Shown piece after piece: positions 43,383 to 56,033 of a stretch of DNA of 64,000 bases (positions within the stretch are counted from its first letter, which is position 1; each line of letters starts with the position of its first letter). The translations under genes were made by a program, and so were the position numbers. The notes beneath the pieces were generated by a model. The model was given only the letters and a program-made list of their open reading frames with translations, was not told the origin of the DNA and did not search any database. Location of the stretch: the NCBI GenBank assembly GCA_963691705.1, contig OY829539.1, positions 18,274,407 to 18,338,406 on the forward strand, given 5' to 3'. This DNA is from Viola odorata (lineage: Eukaryota > Streptophyta > Magnoliopsida > Malpighiales > Violaceae).

Positions 43383-43745
43383 TTGGAAAAGTAGAAATTA
43401 AGAGTAGAAATTAAAAGAACAGATTTGCAATGAAATTCAAACTGAAATTGAAGATGGAATTTTGTGATTCTGACCTCATTCGTGCTTCTGGTATTAATAG
43501 GGAAAGGGAAGCTTCCGTTCCCCCTTTAATTTCTGATTCAAACACAAAAAGAGGGAATCGATGTCAATAGTCGAAGCCGAAGCCGAAGTCGAAGTTGTCG
43601 TCGTCGTCGTCACCAGCCTCCGCAGGGGCACCCTCGTCTTCTCCAGCCTGGGGAACCGAGAACGACGTTTAATCGGAACCTACTTTCTAGAGCTAGAACG
43701 ACATTTAATCGGATCCAAAGGGAGTATATTGGAACGGAGGGAGTA

Positions 43746-46700
43746 TAATTCATTTCCTTATAACATGTTTCACTTTTAATTGTAAGCAAACTTTTGTAAC
43801 ATATTCTCATCTAACAGTCTACAATTCTTCTCGCCAAGAAACAAACAAGATTTAGCCATGTTGTCACGCCTAAAGTGTTTGGACATTTTGTGTAGCCAAT
43901 ACCCTTTTTCTTATTTATTTTTTCTAGTTGTTAAATTTATGTTTCACATTTAAAATTTCTTTTTTATAACTTTTTTAATTTTTTCCTAAGTTTTTTTCCA
44001 TCTTTTTTAGATCTGCGATGAGATAAAGTTTATTTGTTACTTGATTGTGTGTTTATTTCAATGATTATCTCTATCTAATTGTGTATTTTTAGATAGAAAT
44101 ACTACTAATTTTATGTCATTTTCCTCCCTTTTTACAAAATGATGTGATCCGGAAAAGAAGAAGAAAAAGAAGCTGAAAAGAACAACAAGTTGCTGGAAAG
44201 AAATGAAAGGGGTTGTTAGCGCAGAAAAGTTAACTCTAGACCTAGAACGCAGGCCTAGAACAGACAGCAGTGCAGCTCGGCAAGAAAATGAAAAACACCC
44301 AAAAATGCAAATATGGATGAATAACCATAACGAGTGGATTTGGAGGAGTTCTAACTGCTGGAGGAGGATCATAATACAAAGTTGGAAAAGGAGAAGGAAG
44401 TTGTGTTCATGTAGGATTCCAGAAATTACAGGCAGGAAAATAATATTTAACTCCTCCTTTAATTCTCAAAACATATATCTCTAATTTTAGTTTTATTCTC
44501 TCGGCAATTTTTTTGTAATCTCAAAAACAGCTCTGGTTGTCTTATTCATTGAGACAGCCGGATTTCTTTTATTTAAATTCTTAATTTTCTATTTTTAATT
44601 ATTATGTATATGTCGAACTAAATGTTTAATTCCTAATGAAGGCAACAAAAGGGTTATAATTCATCTTCGTTGTGAGACCTAAATTTTAATGATGTTTTCA
44701 AGGAACTATTCAATAAAATTTGCTTTATTTGGATTATGGATGACTAATTTTATATCCAACTATGTTTTTTTTTTTTATGAAATGTAGGTGCAATAGTAAC
44801 ATGGTTGAATACGTTCGAAAAAAAATACGGAATTTTTTTAGGTCAAATAGTGAGTCATTCGGGCCACCTCGCTATGCGTGAAGTCGTTTAATTCGGACCA
44901 GAGGGAGTATTCATTTTAATCCTTTTAAAAAAAAAATCTTAATCTTTGATTTTTGAATTTTTGAATAATTATAACTCTTATTTTTTATAAAATAACGTTT
45001 ATACTTTTTGCTAACTTATGTCATTTATGAGCAAAATTATGTCTAACCAAATTAATTTAACTATCAATCTTTTGAGTGAAATAGCTATGTACCATATTAA
45101 ATTTTTGCAAAATAAATTTCTTCGTTCATTTGTGATTTGCTATTCCCTAAATAACATTAAACTACGAATAAACTTGCACTAGTAACAAACTTGAGAGGAC
45201 AATAAATTTGCACTATAGAGTTTTTTTTTAATATAATTTACCCTTTATATTTTTTAAAATTTTTTTAAAATAAAGAAAACAAAGGAGAATAATATAAATA
45301 AGAGAAAAAATGTACAAAATAGAGTCACAACAAAGTGACTCAACGTGGAGATGAGATGAGTATTTAAGCTAAAAAATATTTTTAAAATTGTAATTAATCA
45401 ATATCGTAGTATTATATGAGAATTGCTAGAACGTCATTTGCTTGATTAGCATATAAAAATTTACCCCCAAAAAAAAGTACTGCTCCATAATTAGTCAGTA
45501 AATTTACCTTAGGTTTACGTAACAACACAATTTTTGTATAATATATAATATTCCTGAAAATATTATTATTTTTATAAATATTCCCCATATCTACCCTTGG
45601 TTAAATAATGATTAAGAGGTGATGTGGCGAGTTGTTTTCCACGCAGTCATTTAGTTCATTTGGTTTGAAAGAAATCTAGTAATCTTTTAGTAAAAACATT
45701 AAAAATATAGAAAAATATTTTAAAATATATGAAAATTTTAAAATATATAAGCAATTAAAAAAATAAAAAAGCAGTAAATTATAATTAAAATATTAAAAAT
45801 ACAAAAAAACTATTTAAAAATATAAAAAAGGCATGACACCTGTTTCGAGATGGGCTTCCTGTTACCTAGAAAAGGAAGAGAGGAACCACTAGGAAGTGAA
45901 GGGTAAGATTGTTTGTCAACAAAGGAAGCCCCACATTCTTCGTTGTGGCATATATAAGTAGTTTATTTGTGCCCGACTCATTATTTTCGTTCTCACTTCC
46001 TCAAGCATGCTCATTCTTTCTGATGTTTTTCTCAAGGAATCCTCACTATTTTCATTCATGGCACCTCATTTTTTTTAATTTTTTTTAATTTTTTGAATTG
46101 TTTATATTTTTATAATTTTTTTCAATTTTTTTAATTTCATTTTTTTTTGAATTTTTATAATTTTCTGAATTTTTTATATTTTTTCTCCAATTCATTGTAT
46201 TTATTTATTTTTCTGTTTTTTTATAATTTTTTTAACTTTTTAATATTATAGGGATCGAACCGTATACCCCTATGGGTCATTGGTTGAACCTCCACTTCGG
46301 TTTGGTTCGATTAAGTTCTAATAACACTAGGTTATATTATTAATTATTATTATAGATCGAACCTACGACCTACCTCATAAATAAATTAAAAGTACCAGTA
46401 GAGTGTCGAACTCAAATTTGAACCTCACCCCATATAAAAAAAGAATGAAAGAAAGGATCAGACGGGCCTTTCTTACAAGTCGAGTCATGCTTGACCCGCT
46501 TATTTGGATAACCGTTTACCCGACGAAGTCGATCCCTTCTTTTGGACGATTTGGAGTGGGGTTCCCTTGGCGTTATGCGGGATAGGAAATCCGTCTCCGA
46601 TGACGTTAATGGATCCTTCCCCGTGGGTCTCTTTCTGGGTTTGTATTACTCAGAAACCATAACTCATACCCATCTTAATTGGATCGGATACGAATCGGGT

Positions 46701-48480
46701 CAAACCTATACTGCTGCCCATAGACCTAGATTTTTTTTTTCAACTCAATTATTGTATTGGTATTTTTTAAAATATATTTCTCAAAATAAAAAAATAATGT
46801 ACAATAATGCATCAAATAAAACAAATAACTAAAAGAGAACATGATAATATTAATACTACTATTATATACCACACTTCATGTTACCAGGTAAATGGTGTCC
46901 AAGTCCACCTATGTTTAGCAGACCATAGAATAGAAATATAAGAATGATAATCGCAGCATAACACCAGACGTATGTTTTGTTTAAAAAAAACAATATATTA
47001 AAAAACTGAGTGGGAGTGGGACCTTTTTAGTTAGAATGATAGGTATATTTCACTTCGTAAGTATTGTTCGAATGCAAAAGCCCTCTTAATTTTTTAATTT
47101 TGGTCCTTATTCTATCCGGTCAATGTAATTAATTCATTTTTTATTAGATTAGTAATAAAAATAATGTAATAATATTTTTAAAATATGAAAAGAATTAAAT
47201 AAATAAATATATAAAATCATAAATCTTTTCTTTTGAGTTGCACAATAAAAAAATAACTATTAATTAATTTAACTAATAGAGTATCTATTGCCTTTTGCCG
47301 TCGTCCCACCATCCCCTTAGTTAAAAAGGAGAGTTTATCCATTTTCTTGTAAGTTATAAATTCATTGCATATTTCAAATTTAATTTCACCTTAAGTTATT
47401 ATTACAATACAAATCTCGAGGAAATGCAACAATAACTTATCTTTGGCGCATTTTGTATAAGAAAATTGTTATATTATTTATTTTATTACTATCGAACTCA
47501 TGACTTACCCTCCTAAAAATGATGTTTTATTAGCTTCGGGCGTGTTTTTAGCTTTGAAAAAAAATCGGTTGTATTATTAATATCATTACAATATTAGTGA
47601 TCGAACTCATAATTTATTTCTATAAAAAGAGTGTTTTATTAGATGTCTCAAGTGTCTAAAAAATAGATGACTCGAGAGCACATAGACCACCGTTACAAGA
47701 CTGACACTCAATTTACTCCAATGAATATGAGTGAGCTAACCATACTTTATATGCTCCCGACGTATCTAACAATTTCTCCATAAAGAGAGTATGTACTAAT
47801 TAGGTAGGTTATAACTTTAGATACATTTTGAGTTAAGCAAATTTGTTCCTAAAATTAACATCGGGCTAATTTGTTTTTCCAATTTCCTCTACAAATTATG
47901 TTGTCCTAGAAAAAAGAAATACGTAAAAATACTTTTTTTTATAAAAAAAGATAAAACGTTTAATTTTTAATATTAGTGATCTATTCTAATTCTAATATTA
48001 TAAAAGAATCACTTGAAATTTTTATATATTTTATTAATTAATTGTGTGAAGTTTAATAAAAACTTTAATACTAAAGGACGAAGTTGAAAAAGAAGATGAA
48101 CTTAAGGGATATAACTTAAATTTTTGCCAATATATTTTTAAAGGAAATATAAAAAAAGAAAAGAAAAGGAAAGAAGCTGCCTTCACTGTCTGTCACGCAC
48201 TCTCCTTTTCTTCCTTCCTAAATTTTTTCAACACGAAAACAGCTTACAGACTGTCTTTTTTCTTTCTTTCTGTTTGTTACAAACAGGAGAAAAAGAATTG
48301 AAAAGGAGGAAGAACCCTAATTAAGACCTGGGTTTCTTTGTCCCCGAAAACCTGGTCTTAAGTTTTTTTTTTTTTTGTTATTAGAAGCAACAGGAAACGA
48401 ACACATTTTCCTGTGTTCTGTTTGTTTGTGAAATTTAACGAATTAAATTAAAAGGGTTCTTTCAGCCCTTCCTTCTGTTG
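43746..48480. other. long AT-rich intergenic region
   Basis: 4.7 kb with many A/T homopolymers and no supported gene. A Stowaway-type terminus (CGGACCAGAGGGAGTA, about 44896-44910) without a partner is a likely MITE remnant. 46250-46740 is less AT-rich and looks like degraded repeat sequence. The 5' UTR of the syntaxin gene probably begins between 48180 and 48480. Confidence 0.5.
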
Positions 48481-48522
48481 TTTTCTGCCTCTTCTGCTGC
48501 CTCTTCTCCTTCTCCTTCCACA

Positions 48523-51500
48523 ATGAATAACCTTTTATCGGTAATTATGTTTCTTTTTATATTTCCGCTCAGCCCTTTTGCTCTTTTTATGAATTATGCT
48601 TGTTTTGTCTGTTTGATGTTTTGTTTTATTGGATGTTTGTCTTGATCTAAGGATTTCTTTGATTGTGATAGCTGTATTATGTTATTCCTTCTTGTTTTAG
48701 CTGCATTGTGTAATTGGATCTGTGTCGTGGGATAATGCCTTATGTTTTAGCAGGAAAAATTCATGATTTTGGAATGAGCTCTCATTTGTCCTGGCATTAA
48801 GAGATCATTACGGAAATAAATCATGCCTTCATTTTTATTTTTATTCTTTTTGATATTTTCCTTGTGTTAATTTATATTGTTCATGGTGCATGGGAATTTG
48901 GAGTCTATGCTGCTGCAAAGTACTTGCTAAACAACATGAGAAACTAATCATCTATGAAGTTATTATTTTTCCTATTATTCGGTTGGAGCAACCTGGTAAA
49001 ACCTTTTTGGCACAAGGATCTTCATAGATCTTTTTTTATGGTTCAATCTGTCTTATGTTCTTTTCTGATGGTGTTGATGGTTGTGTTAATGGTTTATGCC
49101 TGTGAGCTGAGCTAGTTTATTCCTTTTCGCAGGAGTCTTTTGAGATCCCCCGGGATAACAGTTATAGAGGTGGAGATATTGAGATGGGAACAAATTCTGG
49201 AGAGTTGGGCTTGGAGAATTTCTTTAAAAAGGTGTTCATGAGTGTTTTTTTGTTTCTCCTGTATTTGCTATTATCATATAAATACCATGACTATTCTTCT
49301 TCTGGACTTCAATTTCATGATTTTGCCAATCCTCATCTTAGGTCACGTGTTCTTGTTTCCTTTCTCAGGTGCAAGAGATTGACAAACAGAATGACAAGTT
49401 GAATACACTACTCAAAAAGCTTCAGGTATGTGCCTTCTGCTTTTTACCTTAATATGTTGTCCTTCCTCTGTTGTAGTTGATGTCTAGCCTTCCCATTACC
49501 AAATTTTTATGTGCTTATGTATCTACAGAGCAGTTCAATTCTGTTTTTACATCTTTGGGTATTGTGGTCATTCTCTTTGGACTTTGATTGTGTTACTGCT
49601 CCAGATGGTGTGTGGTGTCATCAATGATTAACTCAATTGACCTTATTTAGGAAGAATGGGTGCGAGTGTCATGTTCAAAACTGCTTCATAAACTGTGTAA
49701 TATTAGTAGCATTTTAGAAAGTCAGAATGTTCATTGTTGGACAATGTAGTTGTAGATGGATGTCTACTGTCGGCACAAGTATAGGGCCTCCTTAATTTTA
49801 TACTTCCTTGGATATAGTTTTAAGTTCAGTTGTAGAGGTTACATGAAGCATTGATTGGACTGGTTAACTTTTTGATTTCACTAAGAAGTTTGTGGTGTGT
49901 TGTACAGTTAAACAGTTACAAAGATAATTTTGTTTATTATCTCTTGGGTGAATGTAGTATCTGTTAAGATGGCATTTTCTTGGCTATTACCATTTGGTGT
50001 AACTCTTGCATGCAGGATGCAAATGAGGAGTCCAAGTCCGTCACCAAGGCTCCTGCCATGAAAGGTATTAACAAGTTGTATTTTCATTGATGATTGTATG
50101 AATTGATCATTTAAAGGAGAAATATAGAATAGTCAGCTATTTTGATTTTGGAACTAGAAATAATGATGCATCATAGAGTGGAATGAAGAGTAGAGATTAG
50201 ACAATCAAAAGAAAGTACAAACATGCCAATTGTTCACAACTGCTCATACCCATGGATACTCAATTTTTTATTTGCTAGTCAGAGAATGTCATGCAATGGT
50301 TGGAGAAGTCAGTTGGCACATATCGTTCTAGGTCAATAAATACAAGTACCATGAAAGCAGATAGTGATTTTAAAATTTTAAGTTGCATAATATGTGCCCA
50401 ACTTAAAAGGAGACCTAAAAGAGTATGTGAGCTTGAAGCTGCCTTCGGCAAGCAGTCTAGTGATTTAAGGTAGATATTCATAAATTCATGTGAAAATTGT
50501 CTGTGGGTCTGTATGTTTGCATTTTCCATTTTCCTGGTTCTTTTTTTGTTAATAAATTGAATTTTCTCTTATTAATGATCAATGCACTACTATCTCTATT
50601 CTTGCTTTCTCAAAATCAGCAGTATCTGGTTTTCACCTGCAGCAATCAAGAAGCGAATGGAGAAAGATGTCGATGAAGTTGGAAAAATTGCTCGCTCTGT
50701 GAAGTCAAAGATAGAGGAACTTGACAGAGAGGTAGGTCAGCTATTGTTTTTGTTTCATTTATTTGCAGCCTACAGATGCCTCATTTTTTTTTTCTCATTT
50801 TGTCCAGAATTTATCAAACAGGCAGAAGCCAGGGTGTGGAAAAGGATCAGCTGTGGATCGATCAAGAAGTTCCACTACTATGTAATTTGCATTTCTGGTT
50901 TTTGCTTTCCCCCCCTTATGGGATAAGTTAATATCATGTTACCGTTAATTTGCATTCTACACATACTCCTGTTGCTTTTGGGGGCACTTTATATGATAGT
51001 TTAATTAGTATTGAGCAGGTACTATTGTTTGATTGAAAGACATTCTGCATTCCAGTCCAATAGAAATTATATGCTCCAACATTCAGGTTTAAATGCATTA
51101 GAAAGGATCCACTAGTCACTTAAGACATCTGCTCATCCTGTATCTAGTCAATGCACAAAGGTTTATTATTACAGCTTATGTTATTGTTCATTCATTACTC
51201 AAATGTAGGAAAAAGTATCAAATATTACTATCAGGAGGAACAGCTTAGGGTCAAATGAATTGAATTCATAGCTGAGAATGTTCTGTAGAAGAATGATTAT
51301 TCAATGATGTTCAGTCATGTTTTCGTCTTCAATGATTTATCACAGAGCACTTTTTCTACTCCATGTTATCGTCCCTCTGCGGTGGCCACTAGTTGGCATA
51401 TTCAAAAGTTGACATTTATCACAGCAATGAATTTTATATTATGGCCATGTAAATTTTTGTGATATTATGTTTTTAAAGGAAGTTCTTTAAAAAAATTATC

Positions 51501-53281
51501 AAATTCTATTTATTAAGTCAACTAGATCTGACCTTAGTCATTGTTACAATATAATATTGTGCAGAGCCTTGAAAAAGAAGTTGAAAGACAAGATGGCAGA
51601 ATTCCAGGTTGGTCTAGAGACATTGCACTCGAAAAAGTCAAGCATTAAACACCCTAATGAGAATGCTTACTTCTACAATGCTCCATCGATTTAGTTTTCA
51701 TGAATTTTTGACTTGTAAATTTTGCAGACACTAAGGGAAACCATCCATCAGGAGTATCGAGAGGTTGTTGAGAGGCGTGTTTTTACCGGTTTGATCCTTG
51801 CACTTGTTCTGATCAATTTCTGTTATATATAACAATGCCCCCATGAGACCGTTCTAATTTTTATGTTCCTTGTTTTCTGTAACTTTTAGTGACTGGAACA
51901 AGAGCAGATGAAGAGGTAAAAATTGTAAAACTTAGACAATTACTATCAAACTTATACTTCTGTTAGCTCATTTTGTTTTAATTACAATGTACAGACTGTT
52001 GACAGATTGATTGAGACTGGAGACAGTGAACAAATTTTTCAGAAAGCAATTCATGAACAAGGGCGTGGCCAGGTTGGTTTCTCTCTTTTCTCCTTTTGTA
52101 GGCTCTTTTGTTTTAATCTTGAAAGTGTTTGGGAAAGTTAAAAATATAAATTTTCATAACCATAAAATTTCTTCTGTTTCTGGAGCAATCTTTAGTGTAT
52201 CTTGAACTTCTTAGTTGAGGCTTTACAGTTTCACATCACTTGTTTTCCTTCATTTCGATTATTGAACCCTTAGTTGCACTGTCTGACTTCTTAAATAATA
52301 TCTTGAGTTTGTAGATAATGGATACTCTGGCAGAGATTCAAGAACGTCATGACGCAGTTAGAGAGTTGGAGCGGAAACTTTTAGATTTACAACAGGTATG
52401 CCACAATATCGTCCTTGCTTGTTTTGTTGGATCTAAACTGGTATTTGCCTGGATGCATACTGTTTTGGTTGGAACCTTCAATCACAGCAAGCAATAAGTG
52501 TATTATTCAGAAATTGCACTGTCATCTCAACTTTAAATAAATTGACTGGGGGGTTGAATGCCTACTTTTTTGGGAGGTTGAATGAGTCTAGTTAAGTTAA
52601 CCACGGGTTTAGTTCAGGTGAAGATAAGCCTGCGTGTTATGTGTCAGGTGTTCAACATGGGCCTAAGTGGCAGATGCCCCTTCCATTTTGAAGTTCACAC
52701 ACTACAGTGTAACCAGACCAGTTTTTGTTTTCCAACTAATGTAATTGTTCTACAGCATATAAGGGGGGAAATTGGAAAGGACTTTGAAGTGGGTTCAAAA
52801 AGTGAACTTTGTTATTTGGACTGACCTCACCTTCTACCTAGCACAACTTAATAGAATAGATAATTTTGTTGAGAGATTTATGCTCAATTTTGACTGCATG
52901 TTTACTTATTCCAACTTGTGCAGGTTTTCCTGGACATGGCAGTCTTGGTGGATGCCCAAGGGGACATGCTTGACAACATAGAATCACAGGTAATCTAATT
53001 TGCTCTTGCTATAGTGCAACACAACGTAAAAAGTGAACGAGTAATTGTAGCTACGTGGCTGTAGAGAAATTGTTAATAACTATAAGGAGACATTTTCCCT
53101 TCTCTAGGTCTCCAGTGCAGTAGATCATGTGCAGTCAGGGAATACTGCCCTCCAAAAGGCCAAGAAGTTACAAAGGAACTCCAGGAAGTGGATGTGCATT
53201 GCTATTATAATCCTTCTCATTATTGTGGCAATCATCGTGGTCGGTGTGATCAAGCCCTGGCAAAGCAACAAGGGTGCCTAG
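48523..53281 (+). CDS. SYP132: syntaxin of plants SYP132-type (Qa-SNARE), 13 exons, intact
   Basis: Exons: 48523-48540, 49133-49231, 49369-49425, 50016-50064, 50643-50731, 50808-50881, 51565-51607, 51728-51788, 51890-51915, 51995-52072, 52315-52395, 52924-52989, 53108-53281. All have GT-AG borders and phases fit. The product is 304 aa, the length I know for Arabidopsis SYP132, and is near-identical in many blocks ([40 protein letters not shown]). Habc helices lie at about residues 30-160. The SNARE motif lies at about 205-265 with the zero-layer Gln at residue 237 (LVDAQGDML). A C-terminal membrane anchor follows ([20 protein letters not shown]). It acts at the plasma membrane and cell plate in vesicle fusion for secretion, cytokinesis and defence. 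No break was seen. Confidence 0.96.
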
Positions 53282-53603
53282 CTTCTTCCATGTTTTGTGT
53301 AACTTGTAAATTGTATGATGAGTCTCATGACACAAGCTCTTTGACCCATAGCAGCAATGTCCATGTTTTCTGAATTCAGCTTGTCTTTGATTTGTTTTGT
53401 GACAAATTTGGTTGAGTGAGCGTGTGGCGGGTTTTAACCTTTTATTACATGTAAGATTATATATTCTTTAATATAGCAGGAAAATAAAGACAGAACAACG
53501 TCCCTGGTTACTGTTTTGGAATGACACTAAGCAGTCTATCAAAGGATCTTTTTGGCTACTTAAGAATATTCTTATGCCCACTATTATATTATTATTCTTT
53601 ATG
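53282..53603. other. 3' UTR of the syntaxin gene and flank
   Basis: T-rich sequence after the stop, with AATAAA near 53486 as a possible poly(A) signal. The solo LTR begins 328 bp past the stop codon. Confidence 0.5.
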
Positions 53604-54227
53604 GCTACTGCCGCACCCCCTTTTTGGAATTTTGTTTCGCGACGAGGGTTTGGGTTCAGATGTGAGATGAAATTGGATTCATCTTACATAATGCAATGAG
53701 GTCGCCACCCTATTTTATTTATAGGTTTAGGGGACCTAATGTCATGGCATAAAAAATAAAATGTTAAAGCAAGATGGGTCTGAATTAGAGAACAACGGTT
53801 CGAGGTCGTATTATGGACTCGGGAAGGTGTTAGGCATCCGAGTCACATCCTAAAAAGGTTACCGGATAAACGAGGTGTTTAAACATGCTTGAAAAATAAA
53901 AAGTGCTAATTTATGTGATAATGCCCAATGAATTAATTAAATTCTAACAATTCTATATAATTATGCATACGGTTATGTAAAATAAAAAAACGTTAAAATA
54001 AATAAAAGGAGGAGGACTTGTACTTATTGGAATACCCTGCAAAATGAGATTATTAGTGCGAGGAATAAATAATAAAAAAATAGATAAATATTTAAATTAT
54101 TGCATATTAGATAATTTTAACGATTTAAAATCAAGCGAAAATAATTATTTAAACATTCAGAATCATGCAAAAATAATTAATTACAAGGTAAAAGCATACG
54201 AAAAAATGACACGAATTTTTTTTGACG

Positions 54228-54545
54228 GGCCGAAATTGGGCTCGGCCCACTGGGCCGAAAATGGGCCTCACTAGCTAGGCCCAAAACAGCACAACCCACT
54301 GGGCTGACTGTCAGCGTGGGCCTCGGCCCACGCATCACCCTCTCGCTGGGCCAAACGGCCCAGCTTTTCCCAAGCTGGGCCCAAGTTGCCTAGCTTTCTT
54401 TCTTGCACGGGCTTGGCGCAAGACGCCAGCCCTTTCTTCTTCTCTGGGCCACGCTTGGCCCAGCATCTCTTTTCCTCACGCGGGCGTGATGCCCGCGTTT
54501 TTCTTTCCTGGGCTGAGCAAAATGCTTGGCCCAAAATTAAATAAA
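54228..54545. repeat. cluster of GGCCCA/TGGGCC motifs in the solo LTR
   Basis: More than a dozen GGGCC/GGCCC motifs on both strands within about 320 bp, in otherwise AT-rich DNA. Several are overlapping palindromes (e.g. GGCCCACTGGGCC). GGCCCA is the core of plant TCP-factor 'site II' elements, so a regulatory role in the LTR is possible. Alternatively it is a decayed tandem repeat. Confidence 0.6.
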
Positions 54546-54948
54546 AGGGGCATGGCACTGTTCATCGTCACCTTCCTTGCGTCGCCGTCGCCGGCGCCAT
54601 TGTTGGCGACCAAGGAAGGAACGACCCCGATCATAGCCAAAAATATGCCATAATAATTCTTGTGTCCACAACAACTTATATGTACCATCACAGGAAGAAA
54701 AATCAACCCGAAACATTGCCAATTAAATAAAAAACGAATTTAAAAGAAATAAATAAAAAGCTTAAATTTGGCTTGAATTTGCCACCTATTGAGTAAAATA
54801 AAACGTTGTAATTATTCTATATATTGGATAGAATTTATTTAAGATTAAAATGGCTAATTATCGTTTGAAAACACGAACAAACGAATTTTTGAAAGAAAAC
54901 AATTAAAAACGCAAAACAATCTTCAAAAATTTCAACTGTGAATAACTT

Positions 54949-55179
54949 TGTTGAATATAACATGTTTCCATAAAAGCAGGAAACATGGTTTCCTTAAAAG
55001 CAGGATTGTCCTCCACCATGTTCTCCTCCATGTTTCCCTCCTCCATGTTTCAAAGATGTTTGTATTATTATTATTAGTGTAAATTAGTGTATAAATAGAT
55101 AGGTTGGTCATTTGTAAAGATTAAGCAATTCAATACAACACAATTCCTCCTATCTCATATTGCTTCATAGTTTCTAACA
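54949..55179 (+). repeat. 5' LTR of the young copia element
   Basis: The 231-bp repeat runs TGTTGAATATAAC...TTTCTAACA. A TATA box (TGTATAAATAG, about 55089-55099) marks the promoter. The primer site starts at 55180. Confidence 0.93.
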
Positions 55180-56033
55180 TGGTAGCGGAGCAAGTCTCCT
55201 AAAACCATTTTTTTTCTTTCAAATTTTCCGGCGAAATTTCAATCTCAATTTTTTCTTCCGCTGCAAACCTCCGACAAAACACCTCAATCATTCTCTAAAA
55301 TCGGCACACACACCACCACCATTCGACGCATTAATCTGAAATTTTTCGCCGCCGTCCACCGCCACACGCGCCGCCACCGGAGCTCCACTGTCCTACTGTA
55401 AATTGCATTTTACAGCCCGTTTCGTTCCTATTACGGCTACACACGCCGCCGGGGGAGCTTTTCCACCGCATCATTCATCCGCCTACGAAATTTCGTGGCC
55501 ATCGACTGCTGCACGCGCCCACACCGGCGGAAGCAGGCTCACGCGCCGGTCATCTTCTCCGATTGTCCCTTCTACGTGTTTCTGCCATGTGTCATCTGAC
55601 TACTGGTCCACGTCATCGCCAACCGTCATCTTGGGATTTGTCCACGTGTCTGACACGTGTCTCTGTTCTAATGGACCACTCCTCGCCACGTGTTGCCACA
55701 TGTCTTTTCTTCACTGGTCCACTTGCCGCCTTCTGATTCGTTCAAGCGTTCTGCACGTGTCACCTTTTGATTTATGCACGTGGCTCCTTCTGGTTTGACT
55801 GCAGAGTTGACCTTGACCTTCCGGTTCAACTCTTTGACCCACCCGGTTCACCCGATTTTATTCCGGTTTTTTGGACTCCAAGACCGGTTCCCAAGGTTTT
55901 CGAGGGTGCTCTATCTGATTTTGGGGTCCGTTTTGATCAAATAAGCTTTGAATTATTTGGTTCAACTCTCTTCTCAACCGGTTACTTGCAATTCCTTCCG
56001 GTTCGTGCCCTTGTACTTGCGCTTCCTTTCACC
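55180..56033 (+). other. leader of the young copia element
   Basis: An 850-bp leader between the primer site and gag. ORFs in it are Pro/Ser-rich without domain content and are not called as genes. The gag frame stays open upstream of the ATG to about 55767, but the ATG at 56034 in ACCATGG context begins recognisable gag. Confidence 0.6.

Larger units (their letters stand above)
36440..43724 (+). mobile_element. plant mariner-like element (DD39D) with accessory genes; 7.3 kb including a nested hAT
   Basis: The left end CTCCCTCCGGTTCCTAATAA and the inverted right end CTCCCTTTGGATCCGATTAA share about 35 imperfect bp, continuing into CGTCATTCTGGCTC versus TGTCGTTCTAGCTC. Both ends abut the TA target duplication (36438-36439 and 43725-43726). 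Inside are a plus-strand transposase pseudogene (36853-38435), minus-strand genes at 39806-40189 and 42830-43382, and a hAT insertion with its target duplication (40518-42073). Without the hAT the element would be about 5.74 kb, longer than the 3-4 kb I know for most plant mariner-like elements. Whether all internal DNA truly belongs to it is inference. Confidence 0.8.
36201..43743. mobile_element. Stowaway-like MITE, split by a mariner-like element
   Basis: The left piece 36201-36437 (start CTCCCTCCGTTCC after TA at 36199-36200) matches the intact MITE at 63610-63870. The right piece is 43727-43743 (TTGGAACGGAGGGAG before TA at 43744-43745). The mariner-like element inserted at the TA that precedes the right terminus. 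Joined pieces would be about 256 bp against 261 bp for the intact copy. Confidence 0.85.

Noticed and set aside
44058..44484. ORFs 44058-44372 (minus) and 44203-44484 (plus)
   Set aside because: Overlap on opposite strands, no recognisable motif, in AT-rich intergenic DNA.
54271..54722. Minus-strand ORFs in the solo LTR (54271-54558, 54476-54706, 54537-54722)
   Set aside because: They follow from the GGGCC-rich and CG-rich block, overlap in several frames and lie inside an LTR.
55403..55798. ORF of 131 codons in the leader of the young copia element
   Set aside because: Ser/His/Pro-rich composition from CT-rich leader DNA, no domain; gag clearly starts at 56034.
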